Positions 12,334-24,452 of a stretch of DNA of 64,000 nt are shown piece after piece (position 1 is the first letter of the stretch; the number at the start of each line of letters is the position of its first letter). Source of the stretch: Musa acuminata AAA Group (taxonomy: Eukaryota; Streptophyta; Magnoliopsida; Zingiberales; Musaceae); contig NC_088335.1 of NCBI RefSeq assembly GCF_036884655.1, positions 43,654,501 to 43,718,500 on the forward strand. Reading direction: 5' to 3'. The position numbers and the translations under genes are program-made. A model generated the notes under the pieces. The model searched no databases. It was not told the origin of the DNA and saw only the letters and a program-made list of their open reading frames with translations.

Positions 12334-15300
12334 ATGGGCGTGGATTACTACAACATATTGAAGGTGAATCGCAATGCCACCGATGATGACCTCAGGAAGT
12401 CGTACCGGCGGCTGGCAATGCGGTGGCACCCCGACAAGAACCCTAGCAATAAGAAGGAGGCGGAGGCCAAATTCAAGCAGATGTCCGAGGCCTACGAGGC
12501 AAGTCTCTTTAGTTAGCTCTGACATGATGAGGATATCTTTTAGAAGAACGATGTAATTTTTATTGGTCTTTTGAATGTCTCATTTGCTTTCCATGTTAGA
12601 ATTTATTATCCTTGAATCAAATTTCTGAAACTGGATATTGTATAGAAATTTTGATTTATTACTGAGAACGGTTTTAGATTGTGCTGAATTCTTTCTTCAT
12701 GGCCCTTTTTGTGAATTATATGTTCACTGATAACAGATTATTTTTGGCTGCATTAATTTCATGGCTAGGAAAGTAGAATTTCAATTAAACTTGCTTTATT
12801 CTTAATCATATAGTACCGTTACCTCAAATAACCTGATAGATAAATCTTGATTATCTCTTTGTTGCATTTTGTACATTCTCCTTTCTGGTTTGATTTAAAT
12901 GGTTTTTCTTCAAGGGTTCTGAATTCATTAAATCTGGGGGAAAGAAGTAAATATCAAATTACAAAGCAAAATAGGCAAATTGAAATGAAAGTAGTGAAGC
13001 AAAACTTTTGATTACTCTTTCTCTTTGCTTCTTTTTTATCCCACGTGGAACTGAGTTTTGCAATCTTTGATGCTGTCTTTATTTTTCCAAGATGCATCTT
13101 TTACATATTTGAATACTTTAGTCAATAGAATTTTCTGTTGGTTGAAGGAAGAAATAGGTCTTAGGCATTGAGATCATTTAGAGTGATAGAAATTGTGTCA
13201 AACTTTCTGATATTTCAACACTGTTGGTCCAGGTACTAAGTGATCCTCATAAACGGGCAATATATGATCAGCATGGTGAAGAGGGCTTGAAGGGCATGCC
13301 CCCTCCTGGTTCACAAAGTGCAGCATCTAATGGCTCGAGTGGTCCTAGTAACTTCCAGTTTAATCCTCGGGATGCTGAAGATATCTTTGCTGAAATTTTT
13401 GGGAGCAGCAGCCCTTTTGGTTTTGAGTCTATGAACCGTTCAAAGTCCGTGAGGTTCCAAAAAGATGGAAGTGGAACTTTTGGTGGCTTTGGTAGGACAG
13501 ATAGCACCTACAGGTCATATGCTGAGGGAGCTGGTCCTAGTGGCAGCCAGACACGGAAAGCACCAGTTGTGGAGAACCATCTGGTGTGCAGCCTTGAAGA
13601 TCTCTACATGGGATCAAAAAGAAAGATGAAGATATCTAGAAATGTCTCACGACCCAATGGGTATAAGCACTTCTTCTCAAATTATTAAATTGAATGTTTT
13701 TGTGGCTTATTGGATTCACATATTGCTGACTTCCTTAGCACATTTGAGCCACTTAAGTATTTAGAGTGGACCAATGCATGCATAGGGTAAACTGCTTCAT
13801 GAATTTATGATTGAACTGAACAAAGCATCATATTGCAATCTTTTTCCCTTTTCCATTTCTACTATACATGACTGTATCCCAGCTAGGAAACGGAACAATC
13901 TTTGTCTGTTTGCCTAGTATTTTTACAGTTTGCAGCTGAGTTCTGCACTGTTTTGCAGGTTTTTCAATCTATCATCTGAAGTTTGAAATGCTTTCTGGTT
14001 TCTTTCTGATTCAAGAAGCTGGCAAAAATTTAGATAAGAAAGATAGCTGATTAGTATTTTCATTGTAAAGGACATTTTCTGTCCCTAAATGTGAAATATA
14101 TAAATTGACTGATAAATAAACTAAATCCTAATGTAGAAAAACCACTTCTCTGCATCATTGGTCATGAACAATGATTTTCGAAGTCGCTTTGGTTCTTATC
14201 CAGCTGATGCCATTCAGCTGTTTAGTTACTTTTCTGGTTGTACTGATTTTATGTTGTGGATGTTATCAGTATAGCTTTCAGCAATGGTAGTTGGTCATGG
14301 TTCTTATAGAGTCAAATGAAGTTTTTGTTCTGGGGTAAACAAAACTTCACCTGTTTCAAATTCTCTTGGTTGAAGAAGATTAGATGATGAATCTTGTAGT
14401 TTTAACATCAATTTATGAATTAATGCTTATTGAACCAATGAGTTTACTGCTTTTTGTCCATGCTTTATGTTGAGGCATCTGAGGTACATATTGATCATAC
14501 AGGGTTAATTTTGAAATGGTTACTTATGAATTATTAGTATGGAGTTTTCTTGAAATGGTTTTAAATCAGTGGCTTAATAATAGGGAACTTTCCTTCTTTC
14601 TTATCTTTCTTTCTTATTCTCCCTTTTCAGAGTTATACAGATTAATTGCTAGCATCTGTCTTATTTTTGTTCTCCCCTTTATCTGTTGATGAATCACCTG
14701 ATTTAAGTTTTATGTTCTTTGACTTGGATTATTTAATCGACTTTTTATGACTCCTGTGTGTTCATCAGTAAACCTCAATCAACATATATGGTGACTTTAA
14801 AGTTTAAACACCTTTTTTTGGTCCTAATTAGCTAGCATATTTGACAAATATTGTATAAAATATATATTGATCCCTTTAAGGCAATTTTTTAACTCCTAAT
14901 TTTTGCATGTGAATTCATTAACCATGTAATCACTTTTTCCATTTAAATCTATATATTTTGATATCTGGTACTTGAATGTCCATTTAGAATCAAATGACAT
15001 CCTATGATCTAAATCTATATATTCTGATATCATAATAAAGAACAAATGACATCCTATGGATCACCAGTTGCATCCCTACTTGTGCATGCTAAATAAAGAA
15101 ATATCATTTTTAACACATTCTTAACCCAACAAATATTTTATTATGCAACTATCTAGACTGCTTTCTAGTAATACTCTTGTGGACAATCTCAGTTACTTCG
15201 AACTTTTGCCGAAGGTTTTATATATCTTTCATCTTCTACAATTGGCATTCTTAGCAAAACATTTGAGTACCTGTGACTGCTGCCTTTGCAACCTTATATG

Positions 15301-16621
15301 GCTTGTTGCGTCAATACATGTGTTTGTTTAATGTTCAGAAATTCTTAGTACATGATATCTTTCACCATGCTGTGTGGTGTTTCAAATAACCAATAGCTTT
15401 GTTATTTTATTCTTTTGACTAAAATCTGTCCTTAATGACCCATAAACTGTTTCCATTAGTTGTGATAGGCTTTCTAAACTTGTTAAAAATGAGACTGTCC
15501 CGAAAGATAATTTCATTACCTTTTCTGGGAGACTTTGAAGTTTCTCCTTGGATATGAAAGAGGGTGAAGTGTTGTTGACTTAATATGTTTTATTAATTTG
15601 GACCAGTTAATCGTGTTAGGCATATAGAGTGAGGTTTCTTAGTTCCGTCTGATGTGCATGTAGATATATCTCCACGGTCAGAATCTGGATATGTTTTACT
15701 GTTTTATTGTGTTTGGTCTCTAGTTGTTTACCTGTTCATGCTTAGTCTTATCTTGCTTGGAATACCAAACATCGTTTGGCTTTACCCTACCTTAGTCGCA
15801 GTTTTCATTTTCCATTGTTTTTTCTCCTTCCTATTACAAGTTGTCTTTTTGTCTCATGGCATTTATAATGGTGTTGAAGATATTTTTGATTGTTTTAATT
15901 TGTCATCAAGTAGATGTTTATACTTCTGTCTGCTGAATTATAGCTTATAAACTTGAATATGATATGCTATATCTCCAGATAGTACCGTTTCTTGATACGA
16001 ACAACTGTTTATAAAGATATTGTCACCATAGCCAATACTAATGTCATCTCAGAACATTTTATGTTGTTAGAAACCAAATTTTGGAAAAACAACATATTGA
16101 TACAGCACTTCTGGAGTTTGTTAAATTAGACGATAGAATTCTCTGACCGTGTTTCCATTTATTTGTCATGTTCAACAATTAGACGATTGGTGCCAGAAAC
16201 AGAGATCTTAACAATTGAAATCAAGCCTGGATGGAAAAAAGGCACCAAGATAACTTTTCCTGGCAAAGGCAACGAGCAAGTGAACCAACTCCCAGCAGAC
16301 CTTGTCTTTATCATTGATGAGAAGCCGCATGATGTGTACAAGAGAGATGGCAGTGATCTCATTGTTCACCAAGAGATCTCACTGGTCGATGCGCTCGCAG
16401 GGACCACAATAAACCTCACAACCCTCGACGGGCGTGATTTGGCAATCAATGTGAGTAATGTAGTGTACCCTGGCCATCAACTTATTATCACAGAGGAAGG
16501 GATGCCAATCGCGAAGGAGCCAGGGAAGAAGGGCAACTTAATTATCAAGTTTGATGTGAAGTTCCCATCTAGGTTGACGCCGCAGCAGCAGGCAGATATC
16601 AGACGTGTTCTGGGAGCTTGA
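12334..16621 (+). CDS. Class II (B-type) DnaJ/HSP40 co-chaperone
   Basis: Exons 12334-12498, 13233-13660 and 16183-16621 join in frame to 343 residues. An N-terminal J domain (about 1-70) carries the HPD motif at 32-34 that stimulates HSP70 ATPase. A Gly/Phe- and Ser-rich linker follows ([24 protein letters not shown]). Two beta-rich substrate-binding domains occupy about 165-338 ([34 protein letters not shown], ending [18 protein letters not shown]). There are no CxxCxGxG zinc repeats, which makes it DNAJB1/SIS1-like, probably cytosolic or nuclear. Intron 1 begins GAG|GCAAGT, a GC donor, and ends CCAG; only this junction keeps the EAYEVLSDP frame. Intron 2 is 2.5 kb. Length is normal for the family and nothing looks broken. 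Confidence 0.93.
13661..16182 (+). other. Large intron 2 of the DnaJ gene
   Basis: AT-rich 2.5-kb intron bounded by GG|GTATAAG and TTAG|ACG. It contains a small local duplication (about 14945-15010 and 15012-15062, sharing AATCTATATATT and CAAATGACATCCTATG). No nested gene was seen. Confidence 0.8.
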
Positions 16622-18280
16622 TCATGAAAAATACAAGATGTTTTCTTTGCAGAAAAGGCTTTCATCGCCAATCTCCAAACAATCTACCAAATTCTTGGTT
16701 CTTTTTTGTTTTTGGAAGTTGAACTTATGTTCTTCGTTAGGTTATCAATCTCTGTTATCTTTGTAACCCCTTGTTAAGGCAACAGTAGATGTTGTTGGTA
16801 AAAGCTTATCCTATGTTGATGTTTTTGACTGCATTACAAGAACTGTATCGGTTTTAACCTTCTGCTTCACTGTTGGTTTCATGATTGATCATGCAGCATG
16901 AATAAGTATCGTGCTGTGTACATTATGGCAATCACGGTAGCAATGTCCAACAGTAGATTTTGCATATCGGATGCTTGGATCCAGGAAACCATATTGATTT
17001 TGAACTCTCCTGTCATGGCAAATATCCTTGGCCCTTTTTCTGAAAGAGTAAAACAGGTTTCGTGAGAAGTTAATGGTCATGTGGAATCAAGCTGCCAAAA
17101 GTATCATTTTTCAAAGGAATGTTTATGATCATTTTTTAGGGATTTGGCTGTTCAATATTTCTAGTTGAAGGAATGGTGAGATGGATACAGAAAATGTAAC
17201 ATGTAGCAGTTTTGCTGTCTCTGATAGACAAATTAAGCATATCAATGCTATGAAACTATATTGGAATATGGTCAAAAACCCATATACACCTTGTTCCTGT
17301 TGACAGACTTCTGCTAATTGATAGATGAGTAACTTCAAATTGCAATTGATAAAGATATTTAGTCTATATTGGTTGAAGAGTAAAGAATTAAGTGTTTATA
17401 AATCCGTCGGTTTACCTTTACTTTTAGAGATACCTTTTGAAGTTTATGAGCTCCGAAATGATAAAATCGTATGGATACATCCATCGTCCAAAGCAGACAA
17501 TTCCTCGTAAGTCGTTCGTATCAATCCGTCGGTTCATCTTTACCTTTAGAGATGTCTTTTGAAGTTTATGAGCTTCGAAATAATAAAATCGTATGGATAC
17601 ATCTATCATCCAAAGCGGATAATTCCTCGTGAGCCATTCGTATCAATGACAACAAAATATGATTTATCATATTGACGTTAAAAGGAATATCTTGAGCAAT
17701 TAGGTCCCGAGGAATCACTGATAAGAATATTTAGTCCTATATTGATTTAGAAATAGGGGAATCAATGACTCGCAATCCTTATTTTTAGATATACTTTTCG
17801 GAGCTCCTTCTAAGTGAAGGATTCCTTATGAGCTTATCGTACCAATAACGATAAAACGTTAGAACAATGGAAGGCGATTGCAGTAGTAGTTTCCAGTAAT
17901 CAAGAATTGGATTAATTACTGAAGTCTTTCAAGTCGTTTTAAATCTGATTTCGGTATCTATTTGTCTATATATCTTATCGTTTCAAACCTGATTAATGGA
18001 TGGATACATTAATTATACTGCTTAAGCGGGTCGGATTGGTGTGGTTCCCCGAAAAGACCGATCCGTTAGACCGCACCGAAGACGGTATTGGGCCTGGACT
18101 GATGTATCAACCGGTCCACTTCGCTTAGCTTAACCGATGACTCCGTTAGCTTAGCCCAATTTCTGTCTTGTGATTGGTGACAATCCACGGGGCCCATAGG
18201 GCCCAAAGGTAGCCCACTTTGTTCACCATTCAAAGGAAGGCACGTTGGTTCCATTAAATAGAGATAAGTATAGGTATTTG
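16622..18280. other. Intergenic: DnaJ 3' end, tandem repeat, RPB8 upstream
   Basis: No coding gene is seen. It holds the 3' UTR of the DnaJ gene, a tandem duplication (17401-17641) with flanking related fragments, and the proximal promoter of the RPB8 gene. Confidence 0.6.
17401..17641. repeat. Tandem repeat, two copies of about 122 bp
   Basis: The first copy starts AATCCGTCGGTTTACC at 17401 and the second AATCCGTCGGTTCATC at 17523. Both contain TTTTGAAGTTTATGAGCT and AAATCGTATGGATACAT and end near a CATTCGTA-like string. Related but weaker pieces lie at about 17345-17400 and 17705-17840 (shared ATATTTAGTC.TATATTG), suggesting an older and longer repeat. Confidence 0.85.
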
Positions 18281-20478
18281 ATGCTGCTTTAACGTAAGAC
18301 GAATCCCTCTGGCTCGACGGTCTCTCGGCCGCCGCTCGTGTCGCGACCATCTCCATCGGCGGCGACGAACGCCGGGCGGTCATCCGCGGCGGTTCTTCTC
18401 CAGCCTCCAGGTTCTCTTTTTATCCCTTGTGTCTGTTGTTGGTAAGCGTGTTGAGGTTAGGGTTTCCGTCCGACTCCGTCATATTCCTGTGGATCTTTTT
18501 CTTTAATTTGGTGGATTTTCGATCCTCTTTAAAGGTTTTGCTTGGTTGTTTGACTACTGGGATCTTGGATATTGGCCTGATGGCTGATGAAATTAATAGT
18601 TATACGTGTTTGAGATCATTATCAGCGTTACAGACCGCAGTAAGAGGAAGATCATGGTTTCTGTTAAATAGTTGATCTTGTTTGACCGACAGTGTCATGT
18701 AAATGCTGCTTGATATACAACAGTGCTTTTTCCTAAGCATTCTTGTGCAAGATCAAGATGTGTGATTGTATGCTACATTTGATTAATTGTTTTGTTTCTG
18801 TTGTTTACTAGTAGAGCAGCGGTGACATGTAACAGAATTGCAACGAAATTAGAGTTTGGGTTGAGGGTCAAGGCATGAGCAAGTAGCCTGTCACTTGTGT
18901 TCAGTCTGTGTTTCTATACAACCCAACCTGGTGCAACCCGCCTGAGCTGCATCCACATGCCAAAAGGGGATTAAGCATCAATTTTCTGAAAGTTGAGCTT
19001 GTTTGCTTAGTAACAACAACAAAACCATAAGACCCAACTATTTGGGGTCTGCTGGGTGGATTTTTTGCCGCTATTGAGATATGTAAGAAGCCATAAAACT
19101 TGTTTGCTTGTGTCACAGAATAGTAATAAGTCAAGCTGCATATGCTGCTGAGCTTAACCAAAATTGTGCCGTGGTCAATCATGGGTCTGGTACCAGTGAG
19201 ACCTTGGGGGGTTAATGTTTGCTTTCAGCCTGTATGGTATAAGTCATATTTACCACATGTGTGATCATGTTTTAGGACTTTTCTGACCACATACGTGCAA
19301 TAACTTATTAATTCTATGTAGAATACAGCCATATAGCCTTGTGTGAAGCAATCATATGACGTTGTATGGATATGAAGTTACATATATGACTCCACAGGTC
19401 ACGTTTTGGAGTATTGATTCTCCCTATTCTGGTGTAAGCTTCTTTTGATCCTAAATGGAATTGTACCTAATTCCGTTGGATTCTTTGGTGGACTTGGGAA
19501 GTGATGCTAGTACTGGTGGTGGATGGCAATGACAAATTTAATTTCTTTTTGTACCCTTCTTTTTTTCTTTCTCTATTTCTTTTCCTAGCAGGTCATTAAT
19601 ATCATTTAGCCCTGTTTTTTTATGTATTATATGCATCTTTTAACCCTTCAAATGAAGTCAATTTGTTTCTCCTGCTTACTGGCAGATCTAACTGAGTGGT
19701 TTTTTCGATCTCTTTACCTTCTCTTAGCTTTCTGATTGTCTATTTATACATTTTCTTTTTTCCTTTATATTCTTCTCTCTTTTGTTTTCTCCTTGTTGTC
19801 AAACACAGAGAGCACATTATAGGAAATAAGTTCAGTAGACTTTAATGATAGAAAGGGGCTGTTTGTACTGGAATATTTTTTCAATTTGCTTCTTAAAACT
19901 TAGAGAAATGAATTGTAAATCATTGCAAGGGAGGTTGGTAATGCAAACTGTATTTAGTTGCTTATTAGAACATAAGAAATGAAAAATTTTGCTTGCATGC
20001 ATTTTTATATCAAGGTTCTTGTGTATGTTTATTTTTGTATTTTTCAGTCATGTGATGATGTAATTCTGTGGCTTATCACTTCTCTGGTGATCTTTCTCTT
20101 TAGATTCTTATCTTGCTCCAGTTGAAGTACCTAGTTGGTCACGTGCTAATGCAATTTTGTTACTTAATACTTCTCTAGTGTAAATATTATTGTGGATAAT
20201 TATCTTGCTCTAGATGATGTATATAAAGCTACTAATGAGAGGGTGGATGCTTATTATATGACATAGTGTTTTCACTTTTTTATTGTTCATCTTTTTGAAG
20301 AGGAATAGGTGGAATATTTGATGAATTGAAGAAATTTACTTGCTAATAATATTATTGTTATCATAAATGTTCTCTTTAACATTTTTTGGAGGGGTAGCTA
20401 AGGTTAATATGATGTAAACTTCTTGTCTTAAAACAGATTTGTGTTTGTGGTGCTTGCTGAGACCAGTCTTTGAGAATC
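18281..20478 (+). other. Probable 5' UTR exon and 5' UTR intron of the RPB8 gene
   Basis: A GC-rich stretch near 18300-18410 ends CCTCCAG|GTTCTC and looks like a non-coding first exon. A matching acceptor AAACAG lies at 20435, 43 bp before the ATG. This implies an intron of about 2 kb in the leader, common for plant housekeeping genes. A LINE-tail remnant lies inside it near 18998-19065. The splice pairing is inference. Confidence 0.5.
18998..19065 (-). mobile_element. Remnant of a LINE (RTE-like) 3' end
   Basis: Read on the - strand it gives an LGL-M-VLLLLL-type string with a GTT-rich tail (CAACAACAAAA on +, then GACCCAACTATTTGGGGTC). This closely resembles the 3' ends of plant RTE-type LINEs and derived SINEs. 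Only the tail remains, inside the RPB8 leader intron. Confidence 0.5.
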
Positions 20479-22150
20479 ATGGTTGAGCTTCTTTTCGAGG
20501 ACATCTTCACTTTGACGAGACTGGATCCGGATGGTAAAAAGTTTGATAAAGGTATGATACATTCTTTCACCATTCTCATATGTATTGAAATACTTTTTCA
20601 AACTTGATAGAACCAGTGTTGCAGTGTTCTTTAAAGTCATAACAGAGAAGTTCATGCGGCTGGATTCTTGTCAAATGCTATGATGTGTTGATCTGTTTAG
20701 CCAAAACTTAAGCGTATTATCACAAAACTTAATATGAGATTAGACATAGTGGTGCCAGAGTATGGCCTGGTATGCATAGTTTGTAGATTTCCATACTGAC
20801 ATCTGGGCTGTACTATGTAGGTGTTCTTTGCTATAGTTTGTTTGTTCAGTTTTCCATGCGTTTGGTGTTTGCCTAAGAAAAGAATAGATCTAGGAAGAAA
20901 AGGCTCCAACTAGTTCTTATTTTCAACTAACTTCTTGATTCATTTTTTTGTCTTGTATTTAACTTAATCACTTTACATTGAGATATATTCAATTTGTTAT
21001 ATGATAGTTATTTCCAGTTTGTTGATCCGATATTTTTATTTAATGCTTCTATAGTTACTTTTCATTGGCATTCTAATTCAAGTTGAGGCTAATTTTTCCT
21101 TTTTTTATCTAGTTTCTCGGATTGAAGCACGCAGTGAACAGTTCGATATGTATATGCAGCTAGATGTAAACACTGAAATTTATCCACTTAATGTTGGGGA
21201 TAAATTCACCATGGTTTTGACTCCAACTCTCAGTCTGGATGGAACCCCTGATTCAGGCTACTTTACACAGGTATAAGGTTGTTCTGTTATTTGTGTTCAT
21301 TTGGTTGGTTGAACATTGAAATATTAGAAAAGTGCATCTAGATATTTGATTATCATCTGTAGCCATCCTGAGAAACTTCCTTGCACCTAATTTATCATGT
21401 ATCTACAATTTATTTGCACGTGCTAAGTTGGAATCTGGTTGAAGAAACATCTTCGGTTGAAGCTGAACATTTTTGATAGAGTTGGATTTTCCTTCCCATC
21501 ATTTCACTTTAGATTCTGATTTTAGCAACAAGTATTTGTCCTCAGGCTGGAAGAAAGTCTCTTGCAGACAAGTTTGAGTATGTTATGCATGGGAAGCTGT
21601 ATAAGATTTCAGAAGAGGCTTCCGGAGGACCTAATGTTAAAGTGTATGTTTCTTTCTCAGATCATTCCATCTTTTTCCCCATTCTCATAGATTGAAGAAA
21701 AAATATAGTTATCAAGGTTGCATATCTTTTTGTTATATTTGTTTTCTACAACAATATATTTGTTTTCTATAACAATTCTGGTGGTAAGTATGAAAATTAA
21801 AAGCACTAGTGTTTTAAGTGCTTTAAGGTCTTAACATTGGTAATTTGGTGAAAAATGTGACAGAAGTTGTTTCCTTTATTGTTTCTTTTTTTGTGTTAAT
21901 GTCATGGCATTTCACGCATCAATTATTCTGTAATATGCCATGCAAAATCTTTGATAAAATTTGGCAAATCTTCCAGGGTTATGCAGTTGGAGACTTTATT
22001 ACATGAGAATTCTGTCTAAGCATTTATAGACATAGGATATTCATCTCACAAATCTTTTGAAGTGTGGATTGTTTTCTTTGGAATTTGGTTGTAAATTTTA
22101 CTCTTGGACTAACTTCATATTCTTCTTGGTACTAATAGTTCAGAAGATAA

Positions 22151-22191
<41 letters not shown>

Positions 22192-22699
22192 TTCTTCCCT
22201 GGTTCATGCATGTATTTGAATTATTTTTGTTAACTTTATGCTCATGGAGTTCATTAGAACATTGTCATGGGTAGGTGAACCTGATTCACCAAGCAGATTA
22301 TTTTGTTAATTGAATTCAACTGATGGTGATCTTCTTAAAGCTGCCAATGGATTTTTTTAGTACTCTCATGTTCTTGGCAATGAGCATCTTAATTCCACTG
22401 TTAGATATGCTGAATCAAGATGTTGCCTTTTCTTCTTGTTATGGAATAGCTACAAGTATTGAAATGGTTGAAATGAATGTATATTATGGCAGGAGGCAGT
22501 ATTAAGTTTGAGAACTGGTTTGAATTTTTTATTGATGGTTCTGTGTATGGTGGTTCTCATATTATTTTCTTGTTCTTCTTCATGCAGTGAAATATATGCT
22601 TCTTTTGGTGGACTGTTGATGATGCTCAAGGGGGATCCCTCCAATGCAGCTCAGTTCGAGTTGGACCAGAGGCTGTTTCTTCTTATGAGGAAAGTGTAA
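20479..22699 (+). CDS. NRPB8: DNA-directed RNA polymerase subunit RPB8 (shared by Pol I, II, III and plant IV/V)
   Basis: Four coding exons, 20479-20551, 21113-21270, 21546-21643 and 22588-22699, join in phase to 146 residues, the usual RPB8 length. The protein starts [25 protein letters not shown] and has the signature stretches [18 protein letters not shown] and [13 protein letters not shown], the middle [21 protein letters not shown], and the invariant-type ending [34 protein letters not shown]8 forms a small OB-fold subunit on the polymerase surface, needed for assembly, in the nucleus. All introns are GT-AG; intron 3 carries a long CT microsatellite. No defects are seen. Confidence 0.96.
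22153..22188. repeat. (CT)n microsatellite in RPB8 intron 3
   Basis: Uninterrupted CT dinucleotide run of about 36 bp inside the intron. Confidence 0.97.
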
Positions 22700-23642
22700 A
22701 TCTTACCTCAAATTACTCTTGTATTAAGGATGAACACCTTCAGATATGGAGAACTCGAAAACTTTAGGAGACAAAGGGACTTAACCTATCGACTTCCGAA
22801 CACTTGAATGATGCGAGCTTTGTTTGCTGTGTTGCCTCTTATATGGACTAGTTATGAATGTAGATCTTTCGGAAAGCTGGTTCCTTCTGCCTGTGTTCTT
22901 TGCCTCTTATAAGGGTTGCGACATTGAACCGACAACAGCCTATCGAGTTTTTTGATCGAAATTGGTATAGTTAAAGTTTTTACCAGCCTAAGCTAGTTGG
23001 CATATAATATGCAGGTGCCCGAGGTGGATTGAGCTGAGTTATCGGTTATCCGATGGGATTTTCTTCCGAGGCATTCGAGGTAACGAATACTCTAAATCTA
23101 ATGAAACCCTAGAAAAACAAAGAAAATTTTTTATCTAGAGACAAGGTATCTTTTTATTTGTCCCTATCAGAGGTGTGGTGGATGATCATCTCCATGATTT
23201 CCCTTAGCCATCCTTACTGCATCTCATCTCATCTCATGACTTAAACCTCTGGTTCAGCTCACCTCAGCTTATCCATGGGGCTTCAATCTCTGGTTCACAT
23301 AATTAGGAGCTATGAAGTGGACAAACATTTGACTTCTTCATCAAGTTGAGATATCAAATCAGCCCATTTTGCCATCCATGACAAGAAAACTATAGGAATA
23401 AAAGCTTTTACCCCAAAGGTCACATACGAAATCCTTCATTGAGATGGGAGATCAAATGGCTACAACTCATGCAAAGCTTACTCTTAAGTACACACACTAC
23501 ATACATACCCATCCTTACTGTTTGGATTCTACCATTTGTTTCCAGCTTCAAAAGGTTGTACGTGTCACAAATCAGACAATTTTGTCAATGGTCTTTTTGA
23601 CTGCCATTACTATAACTTAGTTGACCATGACGCAACACTTTT

Positions 23643-23674
<32 letters not shown>

Positions 23675-24452
23675 AGCTGAGCACACTTTGTCTATGCTTG
23701 CAGGTCATGGGGAAGAGGCAAGAAGATGCCGGAAGGAGTGGGAAAAGCAAGGAATCAATGAGGGGTCACTTCACGGAAAGTGGAGCACGCACTCCCTCTC
23801 TTTTGTTTGTCTTCATCCCAGCGAAGAAAAAGGGGGAGTAGGAAGAGGAGTGAGACCAACACTTTTAAAAGTCTACAGTAAGCAGAGATACAACAATTTT
23901 AGCAATCATTCATGTATGATTTGTCCATATATATATATATGTTTATAAGGCTAAAACTTTAGGCTGATGTAACTCAAAAACATAGCTTGTGCAAACATTG
24001 TCCTCATCCTCTGAAATATTATTATCTGCACATAGAAACAGCACCCATGAATGATGGTGAGATACTTGCCATCACAAGAATCTAGTTTCTGAAGCCAAGT
24101 AGTGAAGGAATGTGCCAATGAAGTCTTATATTACAAGACAAAGTTATTGCAATGTTTCAGATGTTCAATTCACTATAAAGCAGGACATGGCACATGCATG
24201 AGGATGAACAAAATCTGGCCTTTTGCACTTCATAAAAGTGGAAGAAGCTTTAATTCCCTTTAGCAATTTGAGGCAATGAAATTTCATGTCAGCCTTAGAT
24301 ATATATGCTTTTGAGGAGATGAACACAGTCTTCATTCCTTTCTTGTGCTTTTGCCCCAATCTTTTATCCTTCTCTCCATGTCTTCTTTCTCTCACTCTCT
24401 TTCTTTCTTTCTTTCTTTTCTTGCTCCATCTCTTTTGGACTCAAATCTTGAC
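22700..24452. other. Convergent intergenic region between RPB8 (+) and KANADI (-)
   Basis: Holds the 3' UTRs of two convergent genes and a GA microsatellite. No convincing coding sequence was found; short open frames here have no recognisable domain. Confidence 0.65.
23644..23673. repeat. (GA)n microsatellite
   Basis: About 30 bp of GA dinucleotides in the convergent intergenic region. Confidence 0.97.
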
